From CALARM01 sp964431735 (GTDB lineage: Bacteria; Vulcanimicrobiota; SpSt-956; JAKJGF01), in NCBI GenBank assembly GCA_964431735.1, contig CAYSLJ010000087.1, forward strand, positions 1-30,751: a DNA stretch of 30,751 nt. Reading direction: 5' to 3'. A program made the translations under genes and the position numbers. This document shows, in pieces, positions 17,250 through 24,647 of this stretch; within the stretch, counting starts at the first letter, position 1; each line of letters begins with the position of its first letter. The notes under the pieces are model-generated. The model was given only the letters and a program-made list of their open reading frames with translations, did no database searches and was not told the DNA's origin.

Positions 17250-17325
17250 TCTTCTCCTTTCACTATTCACTGACGGTCAGATATGACCGCGTCACGCGTT
17301 ACGCGTTACCCGTTACGATCCTTAT
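17250..17325. repeat. Heptad repeats between lipoprotein genes
   Basis: GTGAATA-type units in complement (about 17255-17268), a TGACGGTCAgatatGACCGCGTCA palindromic spacer, then GTAACGC-type units in complement (about 17288-17318). Confidence 0.7.
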
Positions 17326-17331
17326 AAAACA

Positions 17332-18441
17332 TTATGGTTCCGTTACGGTTACATAAATCTGCACATAACCATCATACCATCCAAACCATTGATTCGGAAC
17401 ACCGTTATAGGTACCGTCTGCAACCAGTTCAAATTCCTGTTTGGAAGAACTGTAGATACTGTCAGGTTTTATATTAAAAATAAAATCAGCAGTTTGCCCT
17501 GGCTGGACGGGCTCTTTCTGCTTCATTCCTATCCTGTTATCATTCAGCCATGTCCCGTCAGCTGTATAAAGATGGGACGTTTTCCCCTGAGGATTTGTTG
17601 TACCGAGATGCACTGTATTAGGATCCCATGCCACTGTTCCTGTATTTTTAAATGTTACAGTCAGCTGTTTTGTCTGATATCTCTCAACTACCGTGTCAGG
17701 GCTTTTAGATACAAGTTCTGCAAGATAATATAATTTTTCCGATATCTCTATATTTACTTCTGCATAGCCATTCTGTCCGAACCAGTGAGTTACACCTTCA
17801 TATATACTGTCTGCTACCATTTCAAAACCCTGGATACCTGAAATATATTCCGAGTCAGGAGATATATAGAATATAAATTCTGCTATCTGGCCAGGTTCTA
17901 CAGGACTTTTTTGCTGCATTTTTATTCTGGTTGCAGAAAGCCAGTTGTTGGTATCTCCCGGATACTGAAGATGGGTTATTCTGTTACGGGGATTGGATGG
18001 TGCAAGATGTACTCTGGCAGGATCCCATGGCAGAATGCCGGTGTTTTTGAATTCTATTCTGACTTCTTTTACATCATATCTATCTATGGTTATGTTTGGA
18101 TTTTTAACCACCACTAATTCAGCATTATATGCCGGAGTAGCCGTCATTGTAGCTGTGCCCGCCGGTGTTTTAGTCGGTACCGGCGTTTTAGTGGGTGTTA
18201 TAGCCGGTGTTTTAGTGGGAGTTGGAGTCATGGTTTGTTTCTGTCCCGGTGTTTCAGTTTTAACCGGAGTTGATGTTAAAACAGGAGTCAGTGTCGGTGT
18301 TGAAATCGATAAAGGACTCACTGTAGGATTGCCGGCAGGAGCATTGGTAGAAATAGACGTTCCTGTTCCTCCGTCTCCACAACCTGATATTACATATATT
18401 AAAAATAAAATTACAGAAATTGTTTTAAACTTTTTTAACAT
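17332..18441 (-). CDS. Lipoprotein with Thr/Pro linker and two NBR1-like Ig domains
   Basis: A 369-residue lipoprotein: signal 1-20, lipobox ISGC with lipid Cys21, then a long linker (about 36-105) of TPTKTP/TPVPTKTP repeats typical of an extended cell-surface spacer. Two tandem NBR1-like Ig domains follow (about 108-236 and 238-369), each with NTG(I/T)xxWDPxxVHL, NRI, MxQKxPVxPGQxAxFIFxIxPDSxY and a WFG signature near the end. They are clearly paralogous to those of the downstream 668-residue lipoprotein. No catalytic residues seen; ligand binding or surface architecture is inferred. AGAGGAGG lies 4 nt before the ATG. It is the first of three same-strand lipoprotein genes. Confidence 0.87.
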   Translation of the reverse strand: MLKKFKTISVILFLIYVISGCGDGGTGTSISTNAPAGNPTVSPLSISTPTLTPVLTSTPVKTETPGQKQTMTPTPTKTPAITPTKTPVPTKTPAGTATMTATPAYNAELVVVKNPNITIDRYDVKEVRIEFKNTGILPWDPARVHLAPSNPRNRITHLQYPGDTNNWLSATRIKMQQKSPVEPGQIAEFIFYISPDSEYISGIQGFEMVADSIYEGVTHWFGQNGYAEVNIEISEKLYYLAELVSKSPDTVVERYQTKQLTVTFKNTGTVAWDPNTVHLGTTNPQGKTSHLYTADGTWLNDNRIGMKQKEPVQPGQTADFIFNIKPDSIYSSSKQEFELVADGTYNGVPNQWFGWYDGYVQIYVTVTEP

Positions 18442-18545
18442 AAATCCTCCTCTGTATACTATACTAAATTATTTTATAAATTCTATCTAAAAAAGAAATA
18501 ATCCTTCCTGGGATAACTAAAAAATTATAATAGTAATCTAAATAA

Positions 18546-18573
18546 AGTATAGTATATTATTAAAATAAGTAAA
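18546..18573 (-). promoter_or_regulatory. Candidate promoter for the lipoprotein genes
   Basis: TTTACT (18568-18573), 16-nt spacer, TATACT (18546-18551) on the minus strand, leader of about 95 nt to the ATG at 18441. It lies beyond the hairpin that ends the sigma/anti-sigma operon. Confidence 0.35.
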
Positions 18574-18595
18574 AGAGTTTGGTGGAAGCTCTAAA

Positions 18596-18614
18596 ACAGG
18601 TAATTTGGTACCCA
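18596..18614 (+). repeat. Solo fragment of the MITE-like element end
   Basis: ACAGGTAATTTGGTACCCA differs by one base from the terminal region of the element at 30659-30677. The flanks do not match, so this is a decayed remnant or an excision/insertion scar. Confidence 0.45.
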
Positions 18615-18712
18615 ATTTTAGTTTCTTGTAAAATGTAAGCGTTCAGCAGTTATCTGTCAGCTATCAGCTAAAGATTACAAAATCTGATTATACAAAACTT
18701 ATTAGAATTTAA

Positions 18713-18759
18713 GTGAATAGTGAGTGGTGAGTAGAATATGGCAATCACTCACTATTCAC
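18713..18759. terminator. Heptad-derived hairpin after the anti-sigma gene
   Basis: GTGAATAGTGAGTG (18713-18726) and CACTCACTATTCAC (18746-18759) are perfect 14-bp complements with a 19-nt loop, 8 bases past the stop of the anti-sigma gene. There is no U tract, so intrinsic termination is uncertain; it may instead stabilise the 3' end. Confidence 0.45.
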
Positions 18760-18767
18760 TACTCACC

Positions 18768-20903
18768 TCAGTAATTTATATGTAAATCCATATTCTGTAC
18801 ATGTCCCGGCATTACCTTAACTTCATAAACCTTTTTTAGAGCGATAGATTTTTTGTATCTTCTTATTTCTGAACAATTATAAATTCCGGCAGGAAGGGTA
18901 ATGGTATAAAAACCTCTTTTATCTGTAATTGAAATAAATTCTTCCGATGGTGGAGATTTTTTTCTATATATGACCTTCAGTCCGGCAGGGTTTTCTTCTT
19001 TACTGCCTGTTACAAGTCCTTCTATTTTTCCTTTTTTACTTTCCAGAAGTGTTAATGTTGTTTTTACTCTGATGCTGAACTTGCCGTCCGGTTCAACCTT
19101 TAAATAATCTCTGTAATATTTTATGGCTTTTTCTTTTTTACCTGTAATATTGAATATTTCGGCGAGTTCAAAACAGGTTATTCCTTTATCAGGATTTACT
19201 GAAAGTGCTTTTTCCAGAAATATGATTGCTTTTTCATGTTCTCCCTGGAGTTTATAGCATAGAGCCATATTGCTATAACTCTGAAAAAGGCTGTGTCTGT
19301 TAAGAAATCCTGCTTCTATGGCTGTTTTATATTCTTTTATGGCATGTTTATAATTTCTCTTTATAAGGTAATAATTGGCAAGTTCTTTATGTGCTTCAGA
19401 AGAAAAAGAATTGGTTTTAACTGCTTTCTGTAGCATAGTGAAGGCTTTATCGAAATCTCTTTCATTGAGAAACACCATGGCAAGATTTATGTATACTTCC
19501 GTATAATTTTCATTTAATAAAAGGGCTTTTTCATATTCTTTTATTCCTTCGTCTCTCTTACCTAGATAACTGAAGGATAGTCCCAGGCTTTTATAGCCTT
19601 CTGCGAGTGATGGATCTATGGAAAGTGCTTTATTTGCATATTCTATGGCTTCTTTTATTAAATGTTCCTTTCTGTCGTTAAAGAGTCCGTACTGCTGTGT
19701 TAAAGAATCTGCAAGAGCGGCATAGGCAGGGGCAAAGTCAGGGTCTAACGTTATTGCTTTTTGAAAAAGCTTTATTGCTGTTCTGTTGTTTTCCTCTACA
19801 TATCTGTAATAATGGCCTTTACCTTCCAGATAAAGCTTGAAAGTTTCAGGATTGCATGGCGGTTTTTTTAATATTTTTTCTTCCATTTCTGTCAGGTTGC
19901 CGGTAATAGTTCTGGCAACTTCCAGAACGAGATTAATCTGTAGCTGTACTATTGATGGAGATACAAGTATACCGCTTGCTATTACTTTTTTCCCCACAAT
20001 TTCTATGAGACTGTAGTCCAGGTTCCATTGATTGTTATTTAAGTATAGATTATTCAAAAATAAAAGATATTTCCCTCCGAGTCTGGCTGCAGTTTTACAG
20101 GCATGTTCCAGGTTTTTTTGATTGTTAATTTCATCCCATAAATCTCCTGATACAGGACTCAGGGTTTTTATAAGGGATAATTTATCTTTTACAGAGAAAG
20201 ACATACCCTGTGTTATATAGTCATTACGGCAGTTAGATAAGATGACTATTTTTTTTAATTCTGGAATGGAGTTTTTCCCGAAATCATAATAAGAAACAGC
20301 ATAGTTATGATCCAGAAGATAGGCTCTCTCTATTAATTTTCTTGCTTCCTGCGGATTTTTCCCCCTTGTCATAAGGCCAAGATTGTAAACAGCAGCAGGA
20401 TCGGCAGGATAAATTTTTGCTTCAATGCTGTATTTAATATATGTTGCTTTTTCGCCGGTAAAAACAGTTAAAACCACTGGAATAAATAAAATTATCATTA
20501 TAGCAGTAAAGGCAAATATGAGTTTTTTTCTTATACTGTACCGGAAAAAGATATTTTTCCACAGGAGGAAATATATACTCATTATCTGTTTTTTTAATAT
20601 CTTCCACGTCTGTGTTGTACCGGCATAAGCAGAAGGAACTGCTCTGTTCAAACGGTTAATATCTTTTTTATCTTCTTCTTTTTTATATAATCCTGAAGAA
20701 CTGTCATTCTCATTATTATTTAACATATCCCATGTGTAATGCTTCAAAAATATTTCTATTTTCTCTATATCTTCTCTGAGTTCAAGCAGTTTTGCCTGAC
20801 ATATATGACATTCCTCTATATGCTTTTGAATAGTTTTTTTCTTTTCCCCTGTTATCTCTTCAAGTATATAACTGTAAATTGTGTCAGTATCGGGACAATC
20901 CAT
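18768..20903 (-). CDS. Zinc-finger anti-sigma factor fused to TM, TolB/FlgO-like, TPR and CarboxypepD domains
   Basis: A 711-residue protein. Residues 1-50 carry a ZAS-type zinc motif (Cys3, His28-x3-Cys32-x2-Cys35), the cytoplasmic sigma-binding module of many anti-sigma factors. A TM helix at about 128-150 follows, so the rest should be outside the cytoplasm: a region (about 195-340) resembling the TolB/FlgO-like domain found in TPR proteins (ending LKKPPCNPETFKLYLEGKGHYYR), TPRs (about 350-625, e.g. EGYKSLGLSFSYLGKRDEGI) and a C-terminal CarboxypepD-like domain (about 632-711). It lies 30 bp downstream of the ECF sigma gene. The ATG at 20903 is chosen: AGGAGG lies 8 nt upstream, whereas the GTG at 20912 abuts that site. 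The external TPRs could be the sensor; that is inference. Confidence 0.87.
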   Translation of the reverse strand: MDCPDTDTIYSYILEEITGEKKKTIQKHIEECHICQAKLLELREDIEKIEIFLKHYTWDMLNNNENDSSSGLYKKEEDKKDINRLNRAVPSAYAGTTQTWKILKKQIMSIYFLLWKNIFFRYSIRKKLIFAFTAIMIILFIPVVLTVFTGEKATYIKYSIEAKIYPADPAAVYNLGLMTRGKNPQEARKLIERAYLLDHNYAVSYYDFGKNSIPELKKIVILSNCRNDYITQGMSFSVKDKLSLIKTLSPVSGDLWDEINNQKNLEHACKTAARLGGKYLLFLNNLYLNNNQWNLDYSLIEIVGKKVIASGILVSPSIVQLQINLVLEVARTITGNLTEMEEKILKKPPCNPETFKLYLEGKGHYYRYVEENNRTAIKLFQKAITLDPDFAPAYAALADSLTQQYGLFNDRKEHLIKEAIEYANKALSIDPSLAEGYKSLGLSFSYLGKRDEGIKEYEKALLLNENYTEVYINLAMVFLNERDFDKAFTMLQKAVKTNSFSSEAHKELANYYLIKRNYKHAIKEYKTAIEAGFLNRHSLFQSYSNMALCYKLQGEHEKAIIFLEKALSVNPDKGITCFELAEIFNITGKKEKAIKYYRDYLKVEPDGKFSIRVKTTLTLLESKKGKIEGLVTGSKEENPAGLKVIYRKKSPPSEEFISITDKRGFYTITLPAGIYNCSEIRRYKKSIALKKVYEVKVMPGHVQNMDLHINY

Positions 20904-20911
20904 ATGCGACA

Positions 20912-20917
20912 CCTCCT
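20912..20917 (-). promoter_or_regulatory. Ribosome site deciding the anti-sigma start
   Basis: AGGAGG on the minus strand, 8 nt before ATG 20903 and directly abutting the in-frame GTG at 20910-20912, which is therefore too close to serve as the start. Confidence 0.75.
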
Positions 20918-20933
20918 GACTGATTCTATCGGC

Positions 20934-21794
20934 TCAGTTTTTGCCGATTGATATAAGAGAGTTTCTCAGTTTTTTTATACCATAACAAACTCTTCTGTAA
21001 GCAGATTTAATATTTATACCTTCTATTTGTGCTATTTCTTTATAATCTTTATCTTTAAAATATTTCAGAAATATTGCCTTTTTATACTTTTTCTCCAGTG
21101 ATGATAACCCTTCTTTAAGAACATTAATTTCTTCTTCCTTCAATGTTTTATTCACAGGATTGTTATCTTCGCAATCTGTAACTAACATATCCAGTTCCAT
21201 GGAATCCAGAGATATTTCTCCCATTTTTTTTGTTTTTTTCATTACTTTGTAAGCATAATTACTGGAAATTTTTCCCAGCCACCATTTAAATGCTTCTGTA
21301 TCCCTCAACTGGGATATATGTGAAAAGGCTATTTGAAAAATTTCCTGTAACAGATCTTCTGCTTCTTTTATATTAATACCTGAATTGATTATTTTTGCAA
21401 TTACGAATTTTGAATATCTCCGGTAAAGTTCGGTTGATGCTTCTTCACCTTTTAAAAGATTGTTTAATAATAGTCTCTCTTCTTTTAATTCCAGGCCTTC
21501 AAAATATGAGAAAAATTCATTCTTTGAAATTTTATATCCTACCAGATGATCCTGGAGCCACGTAAGAAGCCATACATCAAATGATGAAAAATAAGGTCTG
21601 TGAGGATTGCTTGCCAGAGCACTTCCCATTACTCTTTTTGCAATTTCCTCACCTGTATTACAGTCTACGATAGTATTCAGAAATTTTTCCAGTGGCTTGA
21701 GATAAAACTCTATAATTTTATCTTTTGCTTCATGGCTCTTTTTTATTATTTCTATAATTTCTGTTTCACTTATTTTTTTTATATTCTTTATCAT
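20934..21794 (-). CDS. ECF-type RNA polymerase sigma factor with N-terminal extension
   Basis: A 286-residue protein, about 90-100 residues longer than a usual ECF sigma factor. Sigma region 2 is at about 113-190 (ELYRRYSKFV, EAEDLLQEIFQIAF, AFKWWLGKISSNYAYKVMK) and region 4 at about 225-280 (LSSLEKKYKKAIFLKYF, YKEIAQIEGINIKSAYRR helix-turn-helix). Residues about 20-88 look like a second, decayed region 2 (GEEIAKRVMGSALA, FDVWLLTWLQDHLVGY). It directs RNA polymerase to a dedicated promoter set; the downstream zinc-finger membrane protein is its likely anti-sigma factor. The ATG has a weak AGAGAAG site. A promoter-like element shared with the GIY-YIG operon lies immediately upstream, consistent with autoregulation. 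Confidence 0.9.
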   Translation of the reverse strand: MIKNIKKISETEIIEIIKKSHEAKDKIIEFYLKPLEKFLNTIVDCNTGEEIAKRVMGSALASNPHRPYFSSFDVWLLTWLQDHLVGYKISKNEFFSYFEGLELKEERLLLNNLLKGEEASTELYRRYSKFVIAKIINSGINIKEAEDLLQEIFQIAFSHISQLRDTEAFKWWLGKISSNYAYKVMKKTKKMGEISLDSMELDMLVTDCEDNNPVNKTLKEEEINVLKEGLSSLEKKYKKAIFLKYFKDKDYKEIAQIEGINIKSAYRRVCYGIKKLRNSLISIGKN

Positions 21795-21808
21795 ATGAGT
21801 AATTTTCT

Positions 21809-21864
21809 TCTCTAAAATATCTCTCTATAATAGAAGAGTCAAAAAAAATGAATTTTCCGAAAAT
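21809..21864 (-). promoter_or_regulatory. Shared promoter/operator element, copy B
   Basis: Minus-strand sequence ATTTTCGGAAAATT, then TTTTGACTCTT at the same spacing as copy A (12 nt between GGAAAA and GACTC), then TATTATAGA and TATTTTAGAGA. It reads either as TTGACT-N17-TATTTT (21842-21814) or, giving a more sensible leader of about 35 nt, as an ECF promoter GGAAAA...GACTC. It ends 14 bp before the sigma factor ATG. Confidence 0.55.
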
Positions 21865-21960
21865 ATTTATCTATTTTTTTGTAAACTTTATCCGGATAAT
21901 TTGTTATAATTATATCATAGATAAGATATTTATCATTGTATATGTCCTTATTGAAATCTG

Positions 21961-21968
21961 AAAGGAGG
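21961..21968 (+). promoter_or_regulatory. Ribosome site pointing to a non-canonical NfeD start
   Basis: AAAGGAGG is a strong site. It is 19 nt from the first canonical in-frame start (TTG 21988) but only 7 nt from an in-frame ATA at 21976. Confidence 0.6.
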
Positions 21969-21975
21969 GTTTTTT

Positions 21976-23274
21976 ATAAAAAAGCTTTTGATTTCTTTTA
22001 TTATTATATTGCTTTTATCCATATCTGTTTCTGCAAAAGACAGTGGGTCTGTGTATGTAATGAAGATAAAAGGCCCTATAGGGCCTGTTACAGATACTTA
22101 TTTCAAAAGGGCTCTGAATGAGGCAAAAGCGAATGATGCCATGTGTCTTGTCGTGGAAATGGATACACCTGGCGGCCTTATGGATTCAATGAAAGACATA
22201 ATGCAGAAAATTATTAATTCCGAAATACCTGTTGTTGTTTATGTGTCTCCCGGCGGGGCCAGTGCTACGTCTGCAGGGGTGTTTATAACACTTTCCGCTC
22301 ATGTGGCGGCTATGGCGCCAAATACAAATATAGGAGCAGCCCATCCTGTTATGATAGGTGAAAACGGTGAGCAGCAGATGTCAAAGGAAATGAAAGAAAA
22401 GATAACAAATGATTCTGTGGCTCTGATAAAAACAACGGCAGATAAAAAAGGAAGAAATATGGAATGGGCAGAAAAAGCTGTCAGGGAAAGTGTTTCCGCA
22501 ACAGAGAAAGAAGCGCTGCAACTGAAGGTTGTAGACCTTGTAGCGGCTAATCTGACAGAATTACTGAAAAGTATTGACGGTTTAAAGATTGAAACGGTAA
22601 GAGGAACAGTTTTTCTGAAAACTTCCGGTGTCATAATAAAGGAAATACCTATGAGTATTACTGAAAAATTCCTTAATGTTTTGAGCAATCCCAATGTGGC
22701 TTATATATTAATCATACTGGGAACGTACGGTTTGATTTATGAACTGGCAAGTCCTATGTCCATATTTCCCGGTGTAGTCGGAGGCATATGTATTATCCTT
22801 GCTTTTTTTGCCCTGGGAACCCTGCCTGTAAATTATGCAGGTCTTGCATTGTTAGTATTTGCCTTTATTCTGTTTATAATAGATATTAAAGCACCTACCC
22901 ATGGAATTCTTACTGCAGGAGGAGTAATTTCAATGATTTTAGGTTCCATCTTTCTTTTTAATTCTGATCTGCCATTCTACCAGGTTTCGTGGAGTATTAT
23001 CCTGGGAGTAGTTGGAACGACTACCGTCTTTTTTGTATTTATAATAACTACAGTACTTCGGAGTCATAAAAAGAAAGTTACTACAGGAGTAGAAGGATTT
23101 ACAGGACAGAAGGGAATTGTAAAAAATTCCCTTGAACCAAAAGGACAGATCATGCTTGATGGTGCCCTGTGGCGTGCAATAACTACAGGAAGATATGTGA
23201 AAGAAGGGGAAGAGGTTGTTGTTAAAAAGGTAGATGGTTTGACTGTATATGTTGAACCTTATGAAAATAAGTAG
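21976..23274 (+). CDS. nfeD: NfeD membrane-bound ClpP-class serine protease
   Basis: About 432 residues: signal peptide, ClpP-like protease domain (about 23-210), four to five TM helices (about 230-355) and a C-terminal OB-fold NfeD domain (about 370-428, GQKGIVKNSLEPKGQI, GALWRAITTG). The protease part shows MDTPGG, SPGGASATSAGVF with candidate nucleophile Ser99, and Lys142 in MKEKITND, matching the Ser-Lys dyad known for archaeal NfeD-type proteases. The family acts on membrane proteins together with the slipin encoded next. Start: the first canonical codon is TTG 21988 (428 residues), but the ribosome site fits an ATA at 21976 that would add MKKL and complete a normal signal peptide. The strand is opposite to, and divergent from, the sigma factor gene. 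Confidence 0.92.
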   Translation: MKKLLISFIIILLLSISVSAKDSGSVYVMKIKGPIGPVTDTYFKRALNEAKANDAMCLVVEMDTPGGLMDSMKDIMQKIINSEIPVVVYVSPGGASATSAGVFITLSAHVAAMAPNTNIGAAHPVMIGENGEQQMSKEMKEKITNDSVALIKTTADKKGRNMEWAEKAVRESVSATEKEALQLKVVDLVAANLTELLKSIDGLKIETVRGTVFLKTSGVIIKEIPMSITEKFLNVLSNPNVAYILIILGTYGLIYELASPMSIFPGVVGGICIILAFFALGTLPVNYAGLALLVFAFILFIIDIKAPTHGILTAGGVISMILGSIFLFNSDLPFYQVSWSIILGVVGTTTVFFVFIITTVLRSHKKKVTTGVEGFTGQKGIVKNSLEPKGQIMLDGALWRAITTGRYVKEGEEVVVKKVDGLTVYVEPYENK

Positions 23275-23314
23275 TAAAGGCAGGTGGTTTTTTATATATT
23301 TTGAAAAATTTTAT

Positions 23315-23346
23315 AAGCATTCAGCTGATAGCTGAAAATTTACAGA
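23315..23346. repeat. CAGCTGATAGCTGAAA heptad-type repeat
   Basis: A degenerate member of the TCAGCTA family, in the short gap between nfeD and the slipin gene. The same family is at about 18643-18672 and 27097-27120. Confidence 0.5.
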
Positions 23347-23373
23347 GCTTAAATAAAGAAAGGATGATTTTCA

Positions 23374-24195
23374 GTGGAGAAAATTTTTGCCTGTGGTGCA
23401 CCTTTAATTATTATTGTTATTATCGCATTTATATCTATTATTACATCTGCCATAAGGATTGTAAATGAATACGAAAGGGCTGTTGTCTTCAGGCTGGGAA
23501 GGCTGGTAGGAGCAAAGGGGCCAGGACTTATTCTGCTTATACCTTTTATTGATACTATGAGGAAAGTGGATATTCGCGTTATAACTATGGATGTGCCGTC
23601 ACAGGAAGTTATAACCAAAGATAATGTTACAATTAAAGTAAATGCCGTTGTATATTTTAAAGTATTTGACCCCTGTAAATCTGTTGTGAATGTTCTTGAT
23701 TTTATAAGAGCAACTTCTCAGATTGCTCAGACTACCCTCAGGAGTATACTCGGACAGGTAGAGTTAGATGAAGTATTATCACGCAGAGAAAAAATAAATC
23801 AGGAACTTCAGCATATAATTGATGAACAGACTGAACCATGGGGTATTAAAGTCAGCACAGTGGAAGTAAAAGATGTTGAATTGCCTCAGAGTATGCAGAG
23901 AGCCATGGCAAAACAGGCAGAAGCAGAACGTGAAAAGAGAGCAAAGATTATTCACGCTTCAGGTGAATTTGAGGCATCGAAACAGCTGGCACAGGCTGCC
24001 AAAATAATTGCTTCCGAACCTGCTACGTTACAGCTCAGATTCCTTCAGACTCTTACAGAAATATCAATTGAGAAAAATTCTACCATACTGTTCCCTGTAC
24101 CCATAGATATATTTGAGCCTTTCAGAGCTATAGCACAGAATATGAAAGGAGATATGAAGGACGAGAAACATATTACCAGAGGAATAAATGATTAA
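23374..24195 (+). CDS. Slipin / stomatin-like SPFH (Band 7) protein
   Basis: A 273-residue protein with an N-terminal TM segment (about 5-25), the stomatin entry motif NEYERAVVFRLGR (31-43), GPGLILLIPFIDTMRKVDIR, the SPFH core, the LSRREKINQELQHIIDEQTEPWGIKV motif region and a coiled helix with AEAEREKRAKIIHA, typical of slipins. It is a membrane scaffold that forms oligomers and partners with NfeD; the nfeD-slipin gene pair is a classic conserved arrangement. The start is GTG with AAAGGATGA upstream. It lies 99 bp after nfeD, the gap carrying a small repeat. The 3' end is followed by a long heptad hairpin. Confidence 0.95.
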   Translation: MEKIFACGAPLIIIVIIAFISIITSAIRIVNEYERAVVFRLGRLVGAKGPGLILLIPFIDTMRKVDIRVITMDVPSQEVITKDNVTIKVNAVVYFKVFDPCKSVVNVLDFIRATSQIAQTTLRSILGQVELDEVLSRREKINQELQHIIDEQTEPWGIKVSTVEVKDVELPQSMQRAMAKQAEAEREKRAKIIHASGEFEASKQLAQAAKIIASEPATLQLRFLQTLTEISIEKNSTILFPVPIDIFEPFRAIAQNMKGDMKDEKHITRGIND

Positions 24196-24201
24196 ATTAC
24201 C

Positions 24202-24254
24202 GTGAGTAGTGAGTAGTGAGTAATTTGTGACCTTCTATTCACTACTCACTGCTC
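24202..24254. terminator. Bidirectional heptad hairpin between convergent genes
   Basis: Arms 24204-24222 (GAGTAGTGAGTAGTGAGTA) and 24236-24254 pair over 19 bp with two G-U wobbles and a 13-nt loop. It sits between the slipin stop and the VanZ-like gene, whose stop codon lies inside the right arm. No U tract on either strand, so transcription termination is only probable. Confidence 0.5.
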
Positions 24255-24641
24255 GATAGAAGGGACAAAATCTTTCTTATAAAACTGAGAGATTATAACC
24301 TGCACAATAATTATACCTCCGCAGTTTGCTATGAGATCTGCTATTGTAAAACTTCTTGCAGGTATAAATATTTGAAGTGTTTCGCAGATAACAGCCCAGA
24401 TAAGGCCGATTAAAAGAGTAAATTTAAACGTGGAGTTATAGAAAGAGCACCTTAAAAGAATACTGAAAAGACAGAACCCGCTGAAATGGTATATTACATC
24501 TATATAATCCCAGAAAAATATACTTTCAGGAAGATTTTCAATTCCTGTGGTACATAAGAACAATATAATAATTCCATAAAATAGTGTTAATAATCTCCAG
24601 AGTATTCTGTATTTTTCACAGATACTGATAAATAGTTTCAT
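24246..24641 (-). CDS. VanZ-like membrane protein
   Basis: A 131-residue protein with about four TM helices (about 14-32, 45-62, 70-88, 100-120). The VanZ-family signature is present: a conserved His in IYHFSGF, then WAVICETLQIFIPARSFTIADLIANCGG (Glu-x2-Gln, Pro-x-Arg, Asp, Asn-x2-Gly). VanZ of enterococci gives low-level teicoplanin resistance, but most homologues have no known role. The ATG follows the histidine kinase stop by only 6 bp and has no strong ribosome site, suggesting translational coupling. The last codons and the TGA stop are supplied by a GTGAGTA repeat (Glu-Gln-stop). It is the last gene of the tldD-tldE-kinase operon. Confidence 0.83.
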   Translation of the reverse strand: MKLFISICEKYRILWRLLTLFYGIIILFLCTTGIENLPESIFFWDYIDVIYHFSGFCLFSILLRCSFYNSTFKFTLLIGLIWAVICETLQIFIPARSFTIADLIANCGGIIIVQVIISQFYKKDFVPSIEQ

Positions 24642-24647
24642 TCTGTC

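Larger units (their letters stand above)
18442..18767. other. 326-bp gap: promoter, MITE scar and hairpin
   Basis: It holds the ribosome site and candidate promoter of the lipoprotein gene (18546-18573), a 19-bp match to the MITE end (18596-18614), TCAGCTA heptads (about 18643-18672) and a 14-bp perfect hairpin built from GTGAGTG-type heptads (18713-18759). No gene seen. Confidence 0.6.

Noticed and set aside
17993..18490. A 165-codon open frame opposite the Thr/Pro-rich lipoprotein
   Set aside because: It is a low-complexity Gly/Val shadow of the antisense TPTKTP repeats, without a ribosome site.
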